DNA of 64,000 nucleotides from Austropuccinia psidii (GCA_023105745.1 JALGQZ010000019.1:6076001-6140000); one strand, 5' to 3'; positions 48,368-60,845 are shown, numbered from the stretch's first letter. Numbers and translations are program-made. Notes: generated by a model not told the origin, from the letters alone.

Positions 48368-49494
48368 ATGCCCAAATCATTGAAAAGGCTACCTTTACTT
48401 CAGACGTTAAGCTCACTGCAGCTCATTGATTCACTAAGCTGTGATAGTGATTCTGTTATCCAGGAAGATATAATCTTATTAGATATGATAACCTCACAAA
48501 GATACATCAATCCTTGTAGAAGATATCTATCACATTACATGTATACAATGAATGACTTACAAGCATTATCATCTGAAACGTTTCAACAGCTATGTACGAC
48601 CACACATGAATCATTTGAAAAATTGGTTACACAAATTCAAGCTTATAAAACCTTTCAAAACTCATCACAAAACAAACAAGCAATCCTGCCATCCAATTGG
48701 CTGTGGCATTATCAAGGCTAGGATCAAATGGCAATGGGGCCGCTTTGGGAAAGATTGGAATGTTGTTTGGAATTAGCCATGGGGCTATTGTGTTGTACAC
48801 TCAAAGAGTCATCCAGATATTAATGAAGTTGAAGCCCAAATTGATTGTGTGGCCAACAATAGAACAATGAAGCGAGATGTCTCAATTAATGCAAGCAGAA
48901 GGGTTCTGGTGAAGCTTATTTTGATTTCAAAAAGAGGTAAGCTGTTGAAATTTGATTCTTTATTTCTTTTTGACTAATTGTTTACAATTAAGGTATTCTA
49001 TGTCAATACAACTGGTTTGCGATATCAACAAACAGTTCACTGCTCTACATGTTGGTTGTACTGGGTCACTTCATGATTAAAATGTCTATCAACATATGAA
49101 AATAGCACAAACACCTCAAGAGGTTTATGAAAAGGAGCAGTACCTACTTGCAGATTTGGCATATGAAAGCTCTCCTTGGATTGTTCCAGCATATAAGGGA
49201 GGTTTAGCACAGAATGAAGACAACCATTCTTTCAATTACTGTATAGCAAAATCAAGGGTCAGAACCGAGCATGCAATTGGAATTTTGAAGGGGTGGTGTT
49301 TTTCTCTAAGGGAAATGCGAAATAAAATGAGGGATGCTCATGAAATCCAATATTTTGTTTGTTGGGTTGTTTCTTGCACAATCTTACATAATATGTTAGC
49401 ACAAATTGGCAATGAATGGTTTAATCTATATGAGGATGATGATCCACCACATGCAGAAAATCTGGCCAACAATGACATTGGGAAGATGTGGTAA
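48368..49494 (+). pseudogene. PIF/Harbinger-type transposase, broken
   Basis: ATG at 48368 opens a helical N-terminal part (PKSLKRLPLL). After a frameshift near 48690 the sequence continues IQLAVALSRLGSNGNGAALGKIGMLFGISHGAIVLYTQRVI, which has the helix-turn-helix character of Harbinger-type nucleases. A probable intron (GTAAGC...TTAAG, about 48936-48991) is followed by YSMSIQLVCD, GCTGSLHD (second catalytic Asp), LADLAYESSPWIVPAYKGG, and RVRTEHAIGILKGW (catalytic Glu). The segment that should carry the first Asp (FIDG) is missing. TGA near 48870 and TAA near 49078 also interrupt it. It belongs to the DDE_Tnp_4-like family common in rusts and is inactive. Confidence 0.8.
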
Positions 49495-49637
49495 GTATGT
49501 GTGAAAAAATCAAACCAATCACTTTGGCATGGAAAAATAGTCAATTGTAAATTTCTTCAGGACCATTGATTTATGTACGTAATTTAATGGCATACAATGG
49601 AGTGGAGATGTTATTCATGAAATAAAACTATTTACAA

Positions 49638-50990
49638 TTAATATTTTTTAGTTCTTTTTTGGTCCTTCATATTTCTTTCACAGTACCCATTGACTCTTGA
49701 ATTAATGGCGGTGGGTGGAATTTTCAATAATTTCTCACCTACATTAAATAATTTATGGTTTATTTGGAAAGAACATCCAAAATGAATTATTTTGTCATGA
49801 TTGATAATTTCTGGAGGTGGTTTTGTTGTATGATGAACCATTGTTGATGTCTTCAAAAGAATTTCCATGATGCCCAGTGTTTTGAAAAATTCCATCTCCA
49901 TTTTCAATTTGGGGAAGTGCAAGCCATGTCCAGAGGGATTGAAGACAGTTGGAAGGGGATGAAAATCTTTGTTGGATACAAAAGAAAAAATACCATAAGT
50001 CCAGGCATTGAGATCATTCAAATCTTGGTGGGGTTTATTGAAAAATCCATCTTGAGTTAAAATGACATTGGAAAAAGATTTGAATTCTTCCTTTGGATTG
50101 GCAGAAGTCCATTTGAGTTGACTCAAGCTTGGTAATTTGGCTGCCTCCATCAATGACTGATTTTCTTGTGTGGCTAATTGTGAAAAATGAGAGATTCTGG
50201 AGTAAACAAATTTGTCATACTTTTGAATTTTGGTCCATTGCATATTATCCAATTCAATTTGATGAGGAGATAAACCAGACTTTCTGGAGTAAACACCTAA
50301 AAAAGTTTGATAATAATTAGTAATTATTCAAGTTCTCAGTTAAAAAATTCACACACCAGTGGATTTGCCAGCATCAGATCCAGGACAAAATCCAATACCT
50401 TTCATAATGCCACCTAGGAGCTGTTTATTCGTTTTAATTTCTTGGTGATTTAGAGATAAGGACATCAATGTAATGATAAGGTCTTTTAGTATTTGAGAGT
50501 GGCCTGAGGAAACATCAAAAGGGGTGATTTCATAAATGCAGACAGGTAGATATGGATTTTGTGTTTCATCAATGATTACATAAGGGTGGGGTAAAGTATT
50601 GATTGATTGCAGTTTTAACCATGAGGCATTGGCTGCTTTCTTTTCAATTGAGATGGAGGAAAAGTTCTTCTATTCTGCTTTTGAATGTCCAAGCTGAGGC
50701 ATTATTTGTTTTGAATCATGAATATGTTGTATTTGGCATTGGGTGAGTTTTCTTTTATAATTGGTTTGGTTATTATTATCTTCATGATGTTCTAACTTTG
50801 GTTTAGTCCTAACCATGACATCACTAGAAGTAATAATATTTGCATCATCATTCAAATCATTCTGATAATGTACTGACACTGGTTTAGTCCTAACCATAAC
50901 ATCATCAGAATAATTTGAAGAGTGAGAGGGAGGGGGAGCATGTTTTTTGAATTTTAATGATGATGGAAGGGGGCGGAATGGGAATGACAT
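49638..50990 (-). CDS. TET/JBP-like 2-oxoglutarate/Fe(II) dioxygenase, one in-frame stop
   Basis: Likely start is ATG at 50990-50988 (MSFPFRPLPSSLKF). A 60-base intron (50356-50297, GTGTGTG...TTTTTTAG) joins GIGFCPGSDAGKST to GVYSRKSGL in frame. The second exon has TQDGFFNKPHQDLND, where H-x-D fits the iron-binding pair, then MVHHTTKPP with the distal His, and FGCSFQIN near the end. This order resembles the fungal TET/JBP family that oxidises methylated bases. The Arg expected before GCSAQIN-like ends is not clear (IIHFGCS). TAG at 50672-50670 interrupts exon 1 without a frameshift; it may be a mutation or lie in an unseen intron. It is convergent with the Harbinger remnant. Activity is not shown. 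Confidence 0.6.
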
Positions 50991-51348
50991 TGCAAAAAAA
51001 AGCTTAGAGTATTCAGAAATGTAAACAATTAAAAAACAATATAAAAAAATGATCAGTATGATCATCTAGGGTAATTATTTGAAGAGGAGTTTAAAAAAGA
51101 AAACACATGAGTCAGCATGAGGGTGTAAGAATAAAATCATAAAAAATTAAAATATATGATCAAACATTCAAAGATGTTTGATCAGGATTGGAGGACAATG
51201 GTAATTGTTGCGTTCTGGTGTAAACGCTTAATGAGAAACTATTGAACTAAGTGGGTCACGCCATTAGAAATGGTCTGAGACATAAGGAAACACAGACATA
51301 ACTGCAGCATGCAAATAGTTAGTGTGCAGGTTTGGAGTATTTAGGAAG
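50991..51348. other. Spacer upstream of the TET/JBP-like gene
   Basis: No ORF of note. It probably contains the 5' region of the minus-strand gene and the end of the helicase pseudogene. Confidence 0.4.
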
Positions 51349-52570
51349 TCAAGTGGGTAGATTCTGCCAGGAAGTGCTAAAGACAGACCAAATCATATCT
51401 GGTTTGGTCATTAACACCCTTAAAATCATTCCATCAGTCATACACTTGATCACGGCAATCAGTGAAGTGGAATCCTCAAAGCGAATCAAATAATGAACGG
51501 CATCACCAACCCTTATGCAGAGTTCTTCCAGTGACTCTGGATGCAACATCTTGGGGTGCGGTACAGCCCATCTTGCCGCTATCCTTAGTGTAACAGCCTG
51601 CGTGAAGGTACTCACGAAGTTGGGTGGTTTGTCCTGGTCCAGTTTCTCCAACAACAATCAAAACTAGGTTTTCAGCGACACCTTGCAGAGACTTTGCCGT
51701 CTGATCATTCACAGGAAGTGATTTGCGGCCTTCTGCAATGAATTTGGCTGAAAAAACATACTATTCAACTTTATTAATTTAAACACCTAGCTAGCATATC
51801 AAAGAAAAATGCGGAAAACCTTAGTGTTCAGCAGCGTCAAATGGTACCATCAAAGCGCCGTCTTTAGCGCTCAAAGTAACACCAGTGCGACTGTCTTGAT
51901 CCATGAACAAAGCTATGGTTGCGCTCTCATCAAGCAGCCAGTCATAATCTTCCACTTGATCTTGACGATCCATTGCCCCAAGAGGTAGATCTTTTTTGTG
52001 TTTGAATTTCTTCATATCTGTCTACATCAGTTACAAACGCTTTGGCTGGTTGCTTTCTTTCTTCATATAGCTTCTTCGATGCATGATTTTTTATCTTTTT
52101 GTCCAAACAGCCTTGGTCAGTGAGATAATCTAAGATTGACAGTCATTTGTCAACTGGCACTCGAAACAATAGAAATGGTGCAAAACTTATACCTTCAGGT
52201 ATCATATAACCGTCATAGCCATCATCAATTGCCATCCTCTCTTGCACCAATTGCAAAACATCTTGCTTTTTGTTCAGCTCCCGAAACTCATGTTTGCTCA
52301 TGACTGCCCCGCTAAAATTGGTTTCTTCATCTTGAATTGGTGGCTTAAGTAATTCGAATTGCGTTATTGCCCACTTTCCCAAGTAATCCTGCACATTAAC
52401 AAAATATTCGGCCTCAGGACTTGGACTTAGACGTACCTGTGTAAGCGATGAAAATAACACATGATGCGAGGCAGAGCTTGTGGCCATCTTGATCATATAG
52501 TGCACCACTGCGCTATCTGACATCTCAAATAGTGTCAAGATACAATCGCCGACCCATTTTCATGGCTGAG
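51349..52570 (-). pseudogene. DEAH-box RNA helicase pseudogene, Prp2/DHX16-like
   Basis: Minus-strand pieces in order: KWVGDCILTLFEMSDSAVVHYMI (N-terminal region of Prp2/DHX16-type helicases), HEFRELNKKQDVLQLVQERMAIDDGYDGYMIPE, LGAMDRQDQVEDYDWLLDES, LQGVAENLVLIVVGETGPGQTTQL, and, after a frameshift, LIRFEDSTS with MTDGMILRVL. The Walker A motif, normally GETGSGKTTQ, reads GETGPGQTTQ, so the catalytic Lys is lost. The CTQPRRVAA motif is broken (CTAPQDVAS). DEAH and the C-terminal half are absent. It would have acted in spliceosome activation. Element E lies just upstream of its 5' end. It is a decayed, truncated host-gene copy. Confidence 0.65.
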
Positions 52571-52587
52571 GTGAGCTCATGAAGTAA

Positions 52588-52592
52588 ATGGA
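52588..52592. repeat. Target-site duplication of element E, left copy (ATGGA)
   Basis: Matches 62678-62682 exactly. Confidence 0.92.
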
Positions 52593-54428
52593 TGTGAGCC
52601 TTAGAGATAATTTCATATACCCAAAATACCACAAATACAAAAATAACATATTAATATAAATAAAATAAATTTATTTATATTATTAAAATAAAAATCAAAA
52701 TATAAATATAAAATTATATTAAAAATAAAAAATTAATTACAGTTTAAAAATAAAAATACATTAAATTTTGTAAGTATAAAATTACATTTATACTTGAAAA
52801 AATTAAGTTAAAATGAAATTTTAACAAAATTGTGAAAAAATAAATAAATTTGGAAAAAAGTTAAATAAAAATTATTATAACTTTTTATCCAATAAATAAA
52901 CACATAAAAATTATTTCACCATTGGATTCCTCATAAAAAATCAGGTGGGGTCACCTCTGAGTGAAATTCTTGTAACTCAACTCTAAATAAGCTTAAATTA
53001 AGCTTTTAGTATTTTCAATACAAAAGTTGAAAATCCTCAAAGCCTTAATTTAATTCACACCACATGTGGTGTTAACCATCAAATTTTGTGTTAAAATTGA
53101 GGTGTTGTGTTTAGTTCAGAAGTTATGAGGAATTGAAGTATTTTCAATTGAATTCAATTGAAATGTCAAAATGTGCGTGTGTATCAAATAAGTGAACTTT
53201 GATTTACATATGAGGTGTCAATTATTACTGTATTGTACTGTACAATTGAATTGAATTACATATGTAAATTATAAGTATAATACATGATGAGGAATTAAAG
53301 GAAAAATAAATTGGAAAGATTAAATTTGGGGGGGAAAAGGAACTGCAGCTCTAGGGGGGAGCTAAACCCCCAAACTCCTTGCTGACAGGCGTGGGGTGTC
53401 AAAATTCACGCAAAAGCTCATCACTTTTGGCCTGGAATTGAGTTACCAGGTCTGTGGACTCAATTGATGATGAGGTTTTGATACCAACTGGGGTAGTTTT
53501 AGCTGTTGCCAAGAGGGTAAAACTACCCTTAAGATAAAACAATCATAGTAAAAGCAGTTTTAACTGGTTTCTACGCCTGTGAGACACATTCTGACGTGTT
53601 TTGAAGGCTCTAGGCCTGGTATTGCTATAGTAATGGCTGATTTAAGGGTCTAAAATGGCTAAAAATGGCTAAAAATGGCTTAAACCAGCCCTTTTTGGTC
53701 TAAACCAGGGTTAAATGATGCCATAATTGGCTTTTCTGTTGTCAGACTGTTCTTCACAACTGACAAGAGTAAATTTCGCTTTGGAGTAAGAGAATTGATG
53801 GCTATAAAAGAATGTCTTCTTTGCCCCACTTCTCTCTTCATGTTAGAATCTTTTCCTTTTATTGATTAGTTTAAACACAGTTAAACCAATCAATCAAAGA
53901 TTCCAACCACCATTTTTCAATCATTTGAATCCTTTCAACCACGTGAAAAAATCATTATAATCATTGTTTGTAACTCTTATAATCATTTTTACCCCTGAAC
54001 CACCCCAAAAGTGAATTAAAGCATCTTTCATCACTGTAAATGTTGTCACTTTGTTTCCAAATTCACTCTGGTCACTTTTGGGCGTGTTTTCTCTTTAATA
54101 TTCTTTTTAAAGATTTTGTTCTTTAATTAATTGCTTGCAGTTCTTTGCTCAATTAATTCCAATTGAAATTGCTCTTGAAGAAATTTCTTTTGTAGCCTTC
54201 AAATATCTCTTGTAGAGTATTTTTTGGATAAATTTTTATTGTTGGTAAAACAATAAATTTTTATAATATTATTGTTTTATACTAATAAAGTCATGAACAA
54301 TAAAATTGGCGTGTTTTCTCTTAAAAATGATATTTCATACTATTTTTAATTGAATTTTACCTTATACAAATTTTGAGGACAGGAAAAGTACTTGATTTTT
54401 AATCAAAGTTTCATATCCACACCTTACA
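52593..54428 (+). repeat. 5' LTR of element E (1,836 bp)
   Basis: Starts TGTGAGCC and ends CCTTACA. About 96-97% alike to 60846-62677 by eye, including a short gap around the CATGTGGTGTTAACC region. Confidence 0.95.
53803..53810 (+). promoter_or_regulatory. TATA box in 5' LTR of E
   Basis: TATAAAAG, followed by pyrimidine-rich CTTCTTTGCCCCACTTCTCTC. It is kept in the 3' LTR at 62052-62059. Confidence 0.55.
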
Positions 54429-54651
54429 TTTGGGGGCCCAACCGTGATATTTTACCTGTGACATATTTTTTTTACTCTTTTTAAATCTTTTTTCTTATAT
54501 TGAAAAACTTAAAAACATATAAAAAATACTTATAATTCAAAAATCCATAAAAAATTAATTTTTTCATATTATAAGTGAGGCTTATATTTTTATTTCTTTT
54601 TTGAAATAACCTTTTTTTTACTTAATTAATTGCCTTTTTCATCAATTTCAG
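54429..54651 (+). other. PBS and leader of element E
   Basis: TTTGGGGGCCCAACCGTGAT follows the LTR. It ends in the acceptor ATCAATTTCAG at 54651. Confidence 0.55.
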
Positions 54652-55563
54652 TGTCTGACAACGTGGTAAGACAAGAAAACATTGAAACAGCCTCAACAGT
54701 CACCAGCATTGCTCCTGCAAGCACTATTAATTCAGACCATAATAGTACTGTGATTGTGACTCAAAATAATCAACCTGAACCAATATCTTCTGAATTAATT
54801 AACTTGGACATAAGTAATACTCTTCAGAAAGCTAAGAATTTGGCCAATAGTAAGTTTTTGACGTAAAAATACTATTTTAAGCCTTTTTAAACCATAATTA
54901 TGCCTTCAACCAGGTCAGGAGCCAGCTACAACCCCTCAAGCAGCTCCCAAAAAGGTAATAGACGTGATTATGGCAGAGGCCAATCAGGTACAGAAGGAAA
55001 AGGGTCATTTCATGACTTCCAAACAACTAAATTAGGTCATTCTGAAGCTGATAATACTATCTTACCTTCAAAAAGAGCTGACACCGCCACAACAAGCCTC
55101 TGTGGACATATACAAATCCAGCCACAGTGCATACAACAATGCACTTCAATTCAAGGAGTACCAGATCCTTGCAGACCTGTGGAAGAATTGCATGAATTCT
55201 TACCTGACAGTAAGAAAATTCTTGGGCCATCCCAACACTTGCAAATTACTTAACGGATGGCATCCATTGATGGAGAAGAAAAACATGATTCTTTTGACAC
55301 TAGAATGGAGCAAAAACAACCCTCCACCACCCAAACCAGTGCCAAAAACAGCCCCAGTGGCCAGCAGCAGCAATTCCAACGTGAAAAAGCAGCCACAAAC
55401 TCCAAAAAAGGGCAAAGGGAAGGCACCAGCCCCAAAACCTTACAGCCAGGGCTACAGAATCCCAAAGATTCAGTAGGATGCCATGGAAAATGTATTTCAG
55501 ATGGCTAGAACCATGATGGAATTACAGAAGAAGGAGGAAGCCAGATTAAGATTCCAGAAATGA
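54652..55563 (+). pseudogene. Element E ORF0 with one proposed intron
   Basis: Exon 54652-54849, intron 54850-54913 (GTAAGT...CAG, 64 bases), exon from 54914. The joined frame reads Ser/Thr-rich sequence, then QEPATTPQAAPKK, and after a TAG near 55036 the conserved domain IYKSSHSAYNNALQFKEY with CMNSYLTVRKFLG and LNGWHPL. A basic Pro-rich segment and SQGYRIPKIQ follow, then TAG at 55474-55476, NVFQMARTMMEL, and TGA at 55561-55563. It is homologous to ORF0 of B and D. CCCAAAG is not present at its end, unlike B and D, yet Gag still lies in the -1 frame. Confidence 0.55.
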
Positions 55564-56987
55564 TTTCTGACATATTTGATTCCATCCCAGAGTTGTATAA
55601 TGCTATAAATGACGTGAAAAAACATCTTTCTGATAAAAATGAAACCATTTGTAACAACATTAGAACAAACAACCTGAGTCTGTGCCAAATTAATGAAGCA
55701 CTTATGTGTTTTGAAAAGGTTTTAAGGACAATTAAAAATTCCAAAAATGATAATTCTTCTAACAATAAAATAAATGAACAATCTGCCATTATTAAAGAAT
55801 TAACAGATAAATATTCTAAATTCAACATTGATGACATAATTGAAACAAGAATTAAACAAGCCATAAATATTATCAAAACAGATAACAAGAAAGTCCTTGA
55901 TGACATTTCAAATTCATTTACTGAAGTAAAGACATATACCATTGCCTTGAAAAAGTGTTTTGATGCTTCACAAGAAGAAGTATCAAAATTATCAATGAAA
56001 TTGAATCAAGTCACTGCTGATAATACAAGACAGACAGAGTTATGGCAAGAACTGACACATAAGGAAGACATGTATAAAATTGAAGTAATAAATTTAATAC
56101 AAAGCTTCCAACATGAATACAGAAATTCCCAAAGGTGTAGCAACAGTAAAATGAATGACATTGAACAAATACTGAACACCTTACCAAGAATGTCTACACC
56201 TCTAAATCAAAATGAGGGCACAAGAATTTCAAAAACACAAGAATTGGATCCTGATAATTCACAATTAAGAAATTAATTATCCACTTCTTTTCATAACTTG
56301 GAACCATCAATGGGCCAAGCACTCTTGAAAGAATTTCCAAAACTTAAAGAATGGCCTCACTTCAGTGGTGAAGGAGAGTATGACCATATGGAATTCATTA
56401 GAGGTATTGACATGATCAAAGAGGACTTTGAATTACCAGAAAGATTGGTAACAGCCAGGTTTAACACCTTGTTTACCAGATCAGCTCACAGATGGTACAT
56501 CAAAATAAGACAAGCACATGGACACCAGAGTTGGACTTGGTGGAAAACCCAAATCATCAACAAATGGGCAAATGATGCTTGGAGGCTTAAAGTTAAAACA
56601 GCCTTTGAATCTTCCAAATTTAATGCTGATAAAGACAAAGCTTTACCATGGTTTTGCCAACAAAAGGACAGACTAACAGCATTATATCCTGACATGTCAG
56701 AATTTATGATCCATAGGAAAATTCTGAGACAATGTGGAGGTGACTTAGAGCATGCTGTCAAAAGCAGGACTACTGAACAATCTTCAGCAGAGGATATTAT
56801 CAATATACTAGAAGAAGTAACCACCAGAGCCAAAATTGGTTCTAGTAGGGTGAATCTCAAGACAAGGTTTAATACACCTTGGAAGGATTCTGTGGACAAA
56901 ACCCCAAAGAAAATTCTAGTAATATTAAGTATAAATTTGCAGATACAGTCAGAAAATGCCATATTTGCCAAAGCACCACCCATTTAG
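55560..56987 (+). pseudogene. Element E Gag
   Basis: The N-terminal 238 codons are coiled-coil-rich and end at TAA 56274-56276. The same frame resumes at once with the capsid-like core (LKEWPHFSGEGEYDH, SWTWWKTQIINKWANDAWRLK, SAEDIINILEEV). Near 56905 the frame no longer leads to the zinc knuckle, which is encoded in the -1 frame; the original frame ends with TAG at 56985-56987. The frame change coincides with CCCAAAG. Confidence 0.8.
56903..56909 (+). promoter_or_regulatory. CCCAAAG heptamer at the Gag frame change of E
   Basis: Gag codons read ACC CCA AAG AAA, so C CCA AAG is in phase for a -1 shift. The -1 frame reads PKENSSNIKYKF and goes on to the zinc knuckle CHICQSTTHLANTC. A one-base deletion in the C run would give the same frame change, so a mutation is equally possible. 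Confidence 0.45.
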
Positions 56988-59900
56988 CCAATACATGTCC
57001 AAAAAGGGGGAAGATCAATGAGATTGACATTGAAAAGGAACCAGATGTTGAAAGAGAAGACATAATTGAAGACAATTCAGATGTTAAGTCATCCATATTT
57101 TCTGAATCTTCAAAAGATATAGAAAATATCAATGCCACTTTTGACATCATGGAATCTTATTCCCACTTACCACAATTGAGCAATGGTCAACTTGATTTAT
57201 CAAAATTTCAAGATGCACAACTTATGAAGACAAAACCAAACAGAGAAAAAGGCTATATAGCTGGTAATTCCTGTATAACAGAGGTGGTGATTGACAACAA
57301 GCCCACCAAACTTTTGCTTGACCCAGGAGCCTTCTGCTCTTGTGTTGGAAAATCTTTTCTTAAGACTTGTGTAACAAATTTTGAAGAACAATTGTTACCA
57401 ATTGATGGTATAAAATTCAACAGCGCAAGTAACCCAATGAAAGCATTAGGAATCTTTGAGACCAATGTCATATTCTCACACATAAATGGTAATTTGAGAA
57501 TCACAGTTGAATTTGTTGTTATGGAAAATTGCTCTAGTACCCATTTTATATTGGGAAATGACTATTTAATCATGTATGGGATAGATTTACATAATAACAA
57601 AGACAGATACTTTACAATTGGGGACAATAATTGCCATAAATTTTCCTTTTTACCATTTAAAAGACAAATTACAGTAAACAAAGTATCACCAGTCAACTTA
57701 GAGTTAGAGAAATTCAAGTCTGAACAGTTAAATGAGGCTGAGATAAGCCTTCATCTGACTGATAAACAAGAAAATGAACTTTCTTCCCTTTTTTATGACC
57801 ACAGAGGAGCATTTGCTACAGACAAAGAACCTCTAGGAGCAATTATTGGTCATGAAGTTGACATCACCCTTAACATTGAGAGACCTTATCCACCACTCTT
57901 AAGAAGACCTGTTTAACCAGAAAGTCCAAAATCAAGAGAAGCTCTAGAAATTCATAAAAAAGAACTTCTGGACCTTGGTGTAATACAAAAAGTAGGCCAC
58001 AATGAGGAAGTAGAAATAACTACACCAGTCATAGTGGTGTGGCATAATGGAAAATCCAGAATGGTTGGGGACTTTAGAGCTCTGAACACTTACACTGTCC
58101 CAGACAGATACCCAATACCAAAAATCCAAATTGCCCTTACTCAAATATCTCAAGCAGTGTATACAACCACTATGGATTCCCTTAAAGGATTCCATCAAAA
58201 TGTGGTAACACCAAGAGCAAGAAAATACTTGAGAATTATTGTTCATTGTGGAGTTTATGAATACTTGAGGATGCCCTTTGGTATCAAAAATGCACCTTCA
58301 CACTTCCCAAGAATGATGAATGAAATCTTCCCTGAAGAACTCTCAGAGGGATGGTTAATCATCTACATTGATGACATTATTATCTGTTCAAAGACTTGGG
58401 AGGAGGACATGTACAGATTATCAAAAGTTTTGACAAAAATCCAATCAGTAAACATGAAAATCTCCTTGAAGAAATGTCATTTTGGATTTAAAGAACTTAA
58501 GGCACTAGGAAATGTTGTATCTGGTTTGTCCCTTGGAATTGACAAAAAAAAGTTGCAGCAGTATTGTTAAAACCCATGCCTCAGAATAAGAAGGAAATTC
58601 AGTCATTCTTGGGTTTTGCAGGATATTACAGGCAACACATTAAAGATTTTGCATCCATAGCAAGACCACTTTATAAGTTGTGTTACAAAGACACAGTGTT
58701 TGAGATGACTGTTGACAGAGTCAAAGCTTTTGAGTCTCCAAGAGAAGCATTGACCACTGCTCCACTCTTACTGATGCCAGACTTTAAATTGCCTTTCAAA
58801 CTGTATATTGATTCATCAGGGGATGGACTGGGTGCTGCACTTCACCAAGTTCAGATCATAAATGATAAGCCTGTAGAAGGACCCATATGTTTCATATCCA
58901 GGCAAATCAAACCAACTGAAGCCAGATATGGAGCAAGTCAGATGGAATGTCTATGCCTTGTCTGGGCCTTGGAAAAATTGAACTACTTTTTAGAGGGATG
59001 TGTTTTTGAAGTGATAACAGATTGTACAGCTGTCAAATCACTTTTGAGCATGAAAACACCCAACAGACACATCCTCAGATGGCAAATAGCCATACAAGAA
59101 TACAGAGGCAATATGACTATTGTTCATAAGGATGGGAATATTCATAAGAATGCAGATGTACTAAGAAGATGGCCATTACCAAATAATATTGATAATCCTG
59201 CTTATGTGCCAGAAGAAGCTTCCCCACAAATTCCAATAGAAGGAATAAGTGTTACAGACTTGAACACCACCTTCTTTGAAGAAGTCAGAAGTAGTTACAC
59301 TCAAGATAAGAATTGTAGCATCTTATGCCAATTACTTAACAAAGACTGTAAAGACAACTCTCTTATACATGCCTTGGATGAAGTATGGAGGAAATCTTAT
59401 GATGAAGGAAGATTTCACCTACTGGATGGTATAATTTACCACAGAACCAAGCACACATGTGTCATGACATTTGTAGACAGGTCATTAATCAATCTTGTAC
59501 TGAAAGAATGCCATGATAGTCCCTTTTCAGGAAATCTGTCTGAAGACAGAACAAGAGAAAAAGTAAAGACCTGCATATGGTGGCCAATGTGGCAGAAAGA
59601 TGTTGCAGAGTATTGCAAAACCTGTGACAGATGCCAAAAGGCAAATAAATCCACGGGCAAAAGACTTGGAAATATGATAAAAATCCAAGAACCAAACAGA
59701 CCTTGGGAAATTGTCCATATGGATTGGGTAACTGGCCTACCACCAGGAGGTGACAGGAGCTATAAGGCTTGCCTAGTAATTGTGGACAGATTCAGTAAAA
59801 CTCCAATCTTTTTACCATGTCACAAAGATGATACAGCCATGGATACAGCTCTTCTGATATGAAATAGAGTAGTGTCATGGACTGGGATATTTACAAATAT

Positions 59901-60822
59901 CATCAGTGATAGAGATCCCAAATTCACTTCAGCACTATGGAAAAATCTTCACCAATTATTTGGCACTAAACTGTCTTTCTTTACAGCCTACCACCCACAA
60001 ACTGATGGCCTTGCTGAAAGGATGATCCAAACCTTAGAGGACATGGTGAGAAGATTTTGTGCATATGGCCTTGAATTCAAAGATTGTGATGGATTTACCC
60101 ATGATTGGTGTACTCTGTTGCCAGCACTGGAATTAGCATATAAAACATCAATCCATGCCAGTATCAATCAGACTCCTGCTATTCTAGAAAAAGGATGGAA
60201 CCCCAAGTTACCCCAAGATTCCTTGAGGAAAGACTTAATTGAAATACATCCCACAGCTGCTAGCTTCAAAGGAATGCTAGACAAAGCTAGAAAACATGCA
60301 GTAAGATGCATGGAGGACTCTTTTGCATATGCTAAAGACAAATGGGATAAATCACATGCAACTCCAGATTTCAAAGTGGGGGACCTGGTTCTTGTATTAA
60401 CCACTAACTTCAATAACATCAAAGGATGTAAAAAGTTGAAATATTCCTTTGCAGGACCTTTTATGATTAAGGCCCTCCATGGAGAAAATTCTGTTGAAGT
60501 AGAGTTATCTGAAGAACTTAGCAATAAGCACCCTACATTTCCAGTAAGCTTGATAAAGCCATATAAATCTAGTGATGCTGAGAAATTTCCCTTGAGGAAT
60601 AAGATTCCCCAAGTTATACCTCCTATTGAGACATCTGGTGCTAAGAAAATTACCAAAGTTCTTAAAGAAAGGAAATTAAGAACCAAGAAAGCAAGGGAAT
60701 ACCTTGTTAGGTACAGTGACCCAACTTGTGAAGATGAATGGTTAGAAGAAAAGGATATACCAGAAGCTACCAAACTCCTCAGGAGATTCAGACACACTAG
60801 AAATACCAATATTACAAAGTAA
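56903..60822 (+). pseudogene. Element E nucleocapsid knuckle and Pol, damaged
   Basis: Begins with the zinc knuckle, then a protease where DTG is replaced by DPG (LLLDPGAFCSCVG), which removes the Thr next to the catalytic Asp. RT shows YIDDII. TAA at 57914-57916 lies in the RRPAYP motif. An A-run deletion near 58544-58551 shifts the frame from phase 2 to phase 1. RNase H ([20 protein letters not shown]) and integrase follow. TGA at 59860-59862 sits where Trp is expected. The last 316 codons (59872-60822) hold [12 protein letters not shown], the [11 protein letters not shown] motif and the tail EYLVRYSD with DEWLEEKDI. Confidence 0.87.
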
Positions 60823-60833
60823 TATTCTTTTTT

Positions 60834-60845
60834 AGGGGGAGGGAA
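60834..60845 (+). other. Polypurine tract of element E
   Basis: AGGGGGAGGGAA-type purine run directly before the 3' LTR. Confidence 0.7.

Noticed and set aside
58546..58552. AAAAAAG heptamer in phase at a -1 frame change in RT of E
   Set aside because: It lies in the middle of RT, and D has AAAAATAAAG there with no frame change. Loss of one A from a run of nine explains it better than programmed frameshifting.
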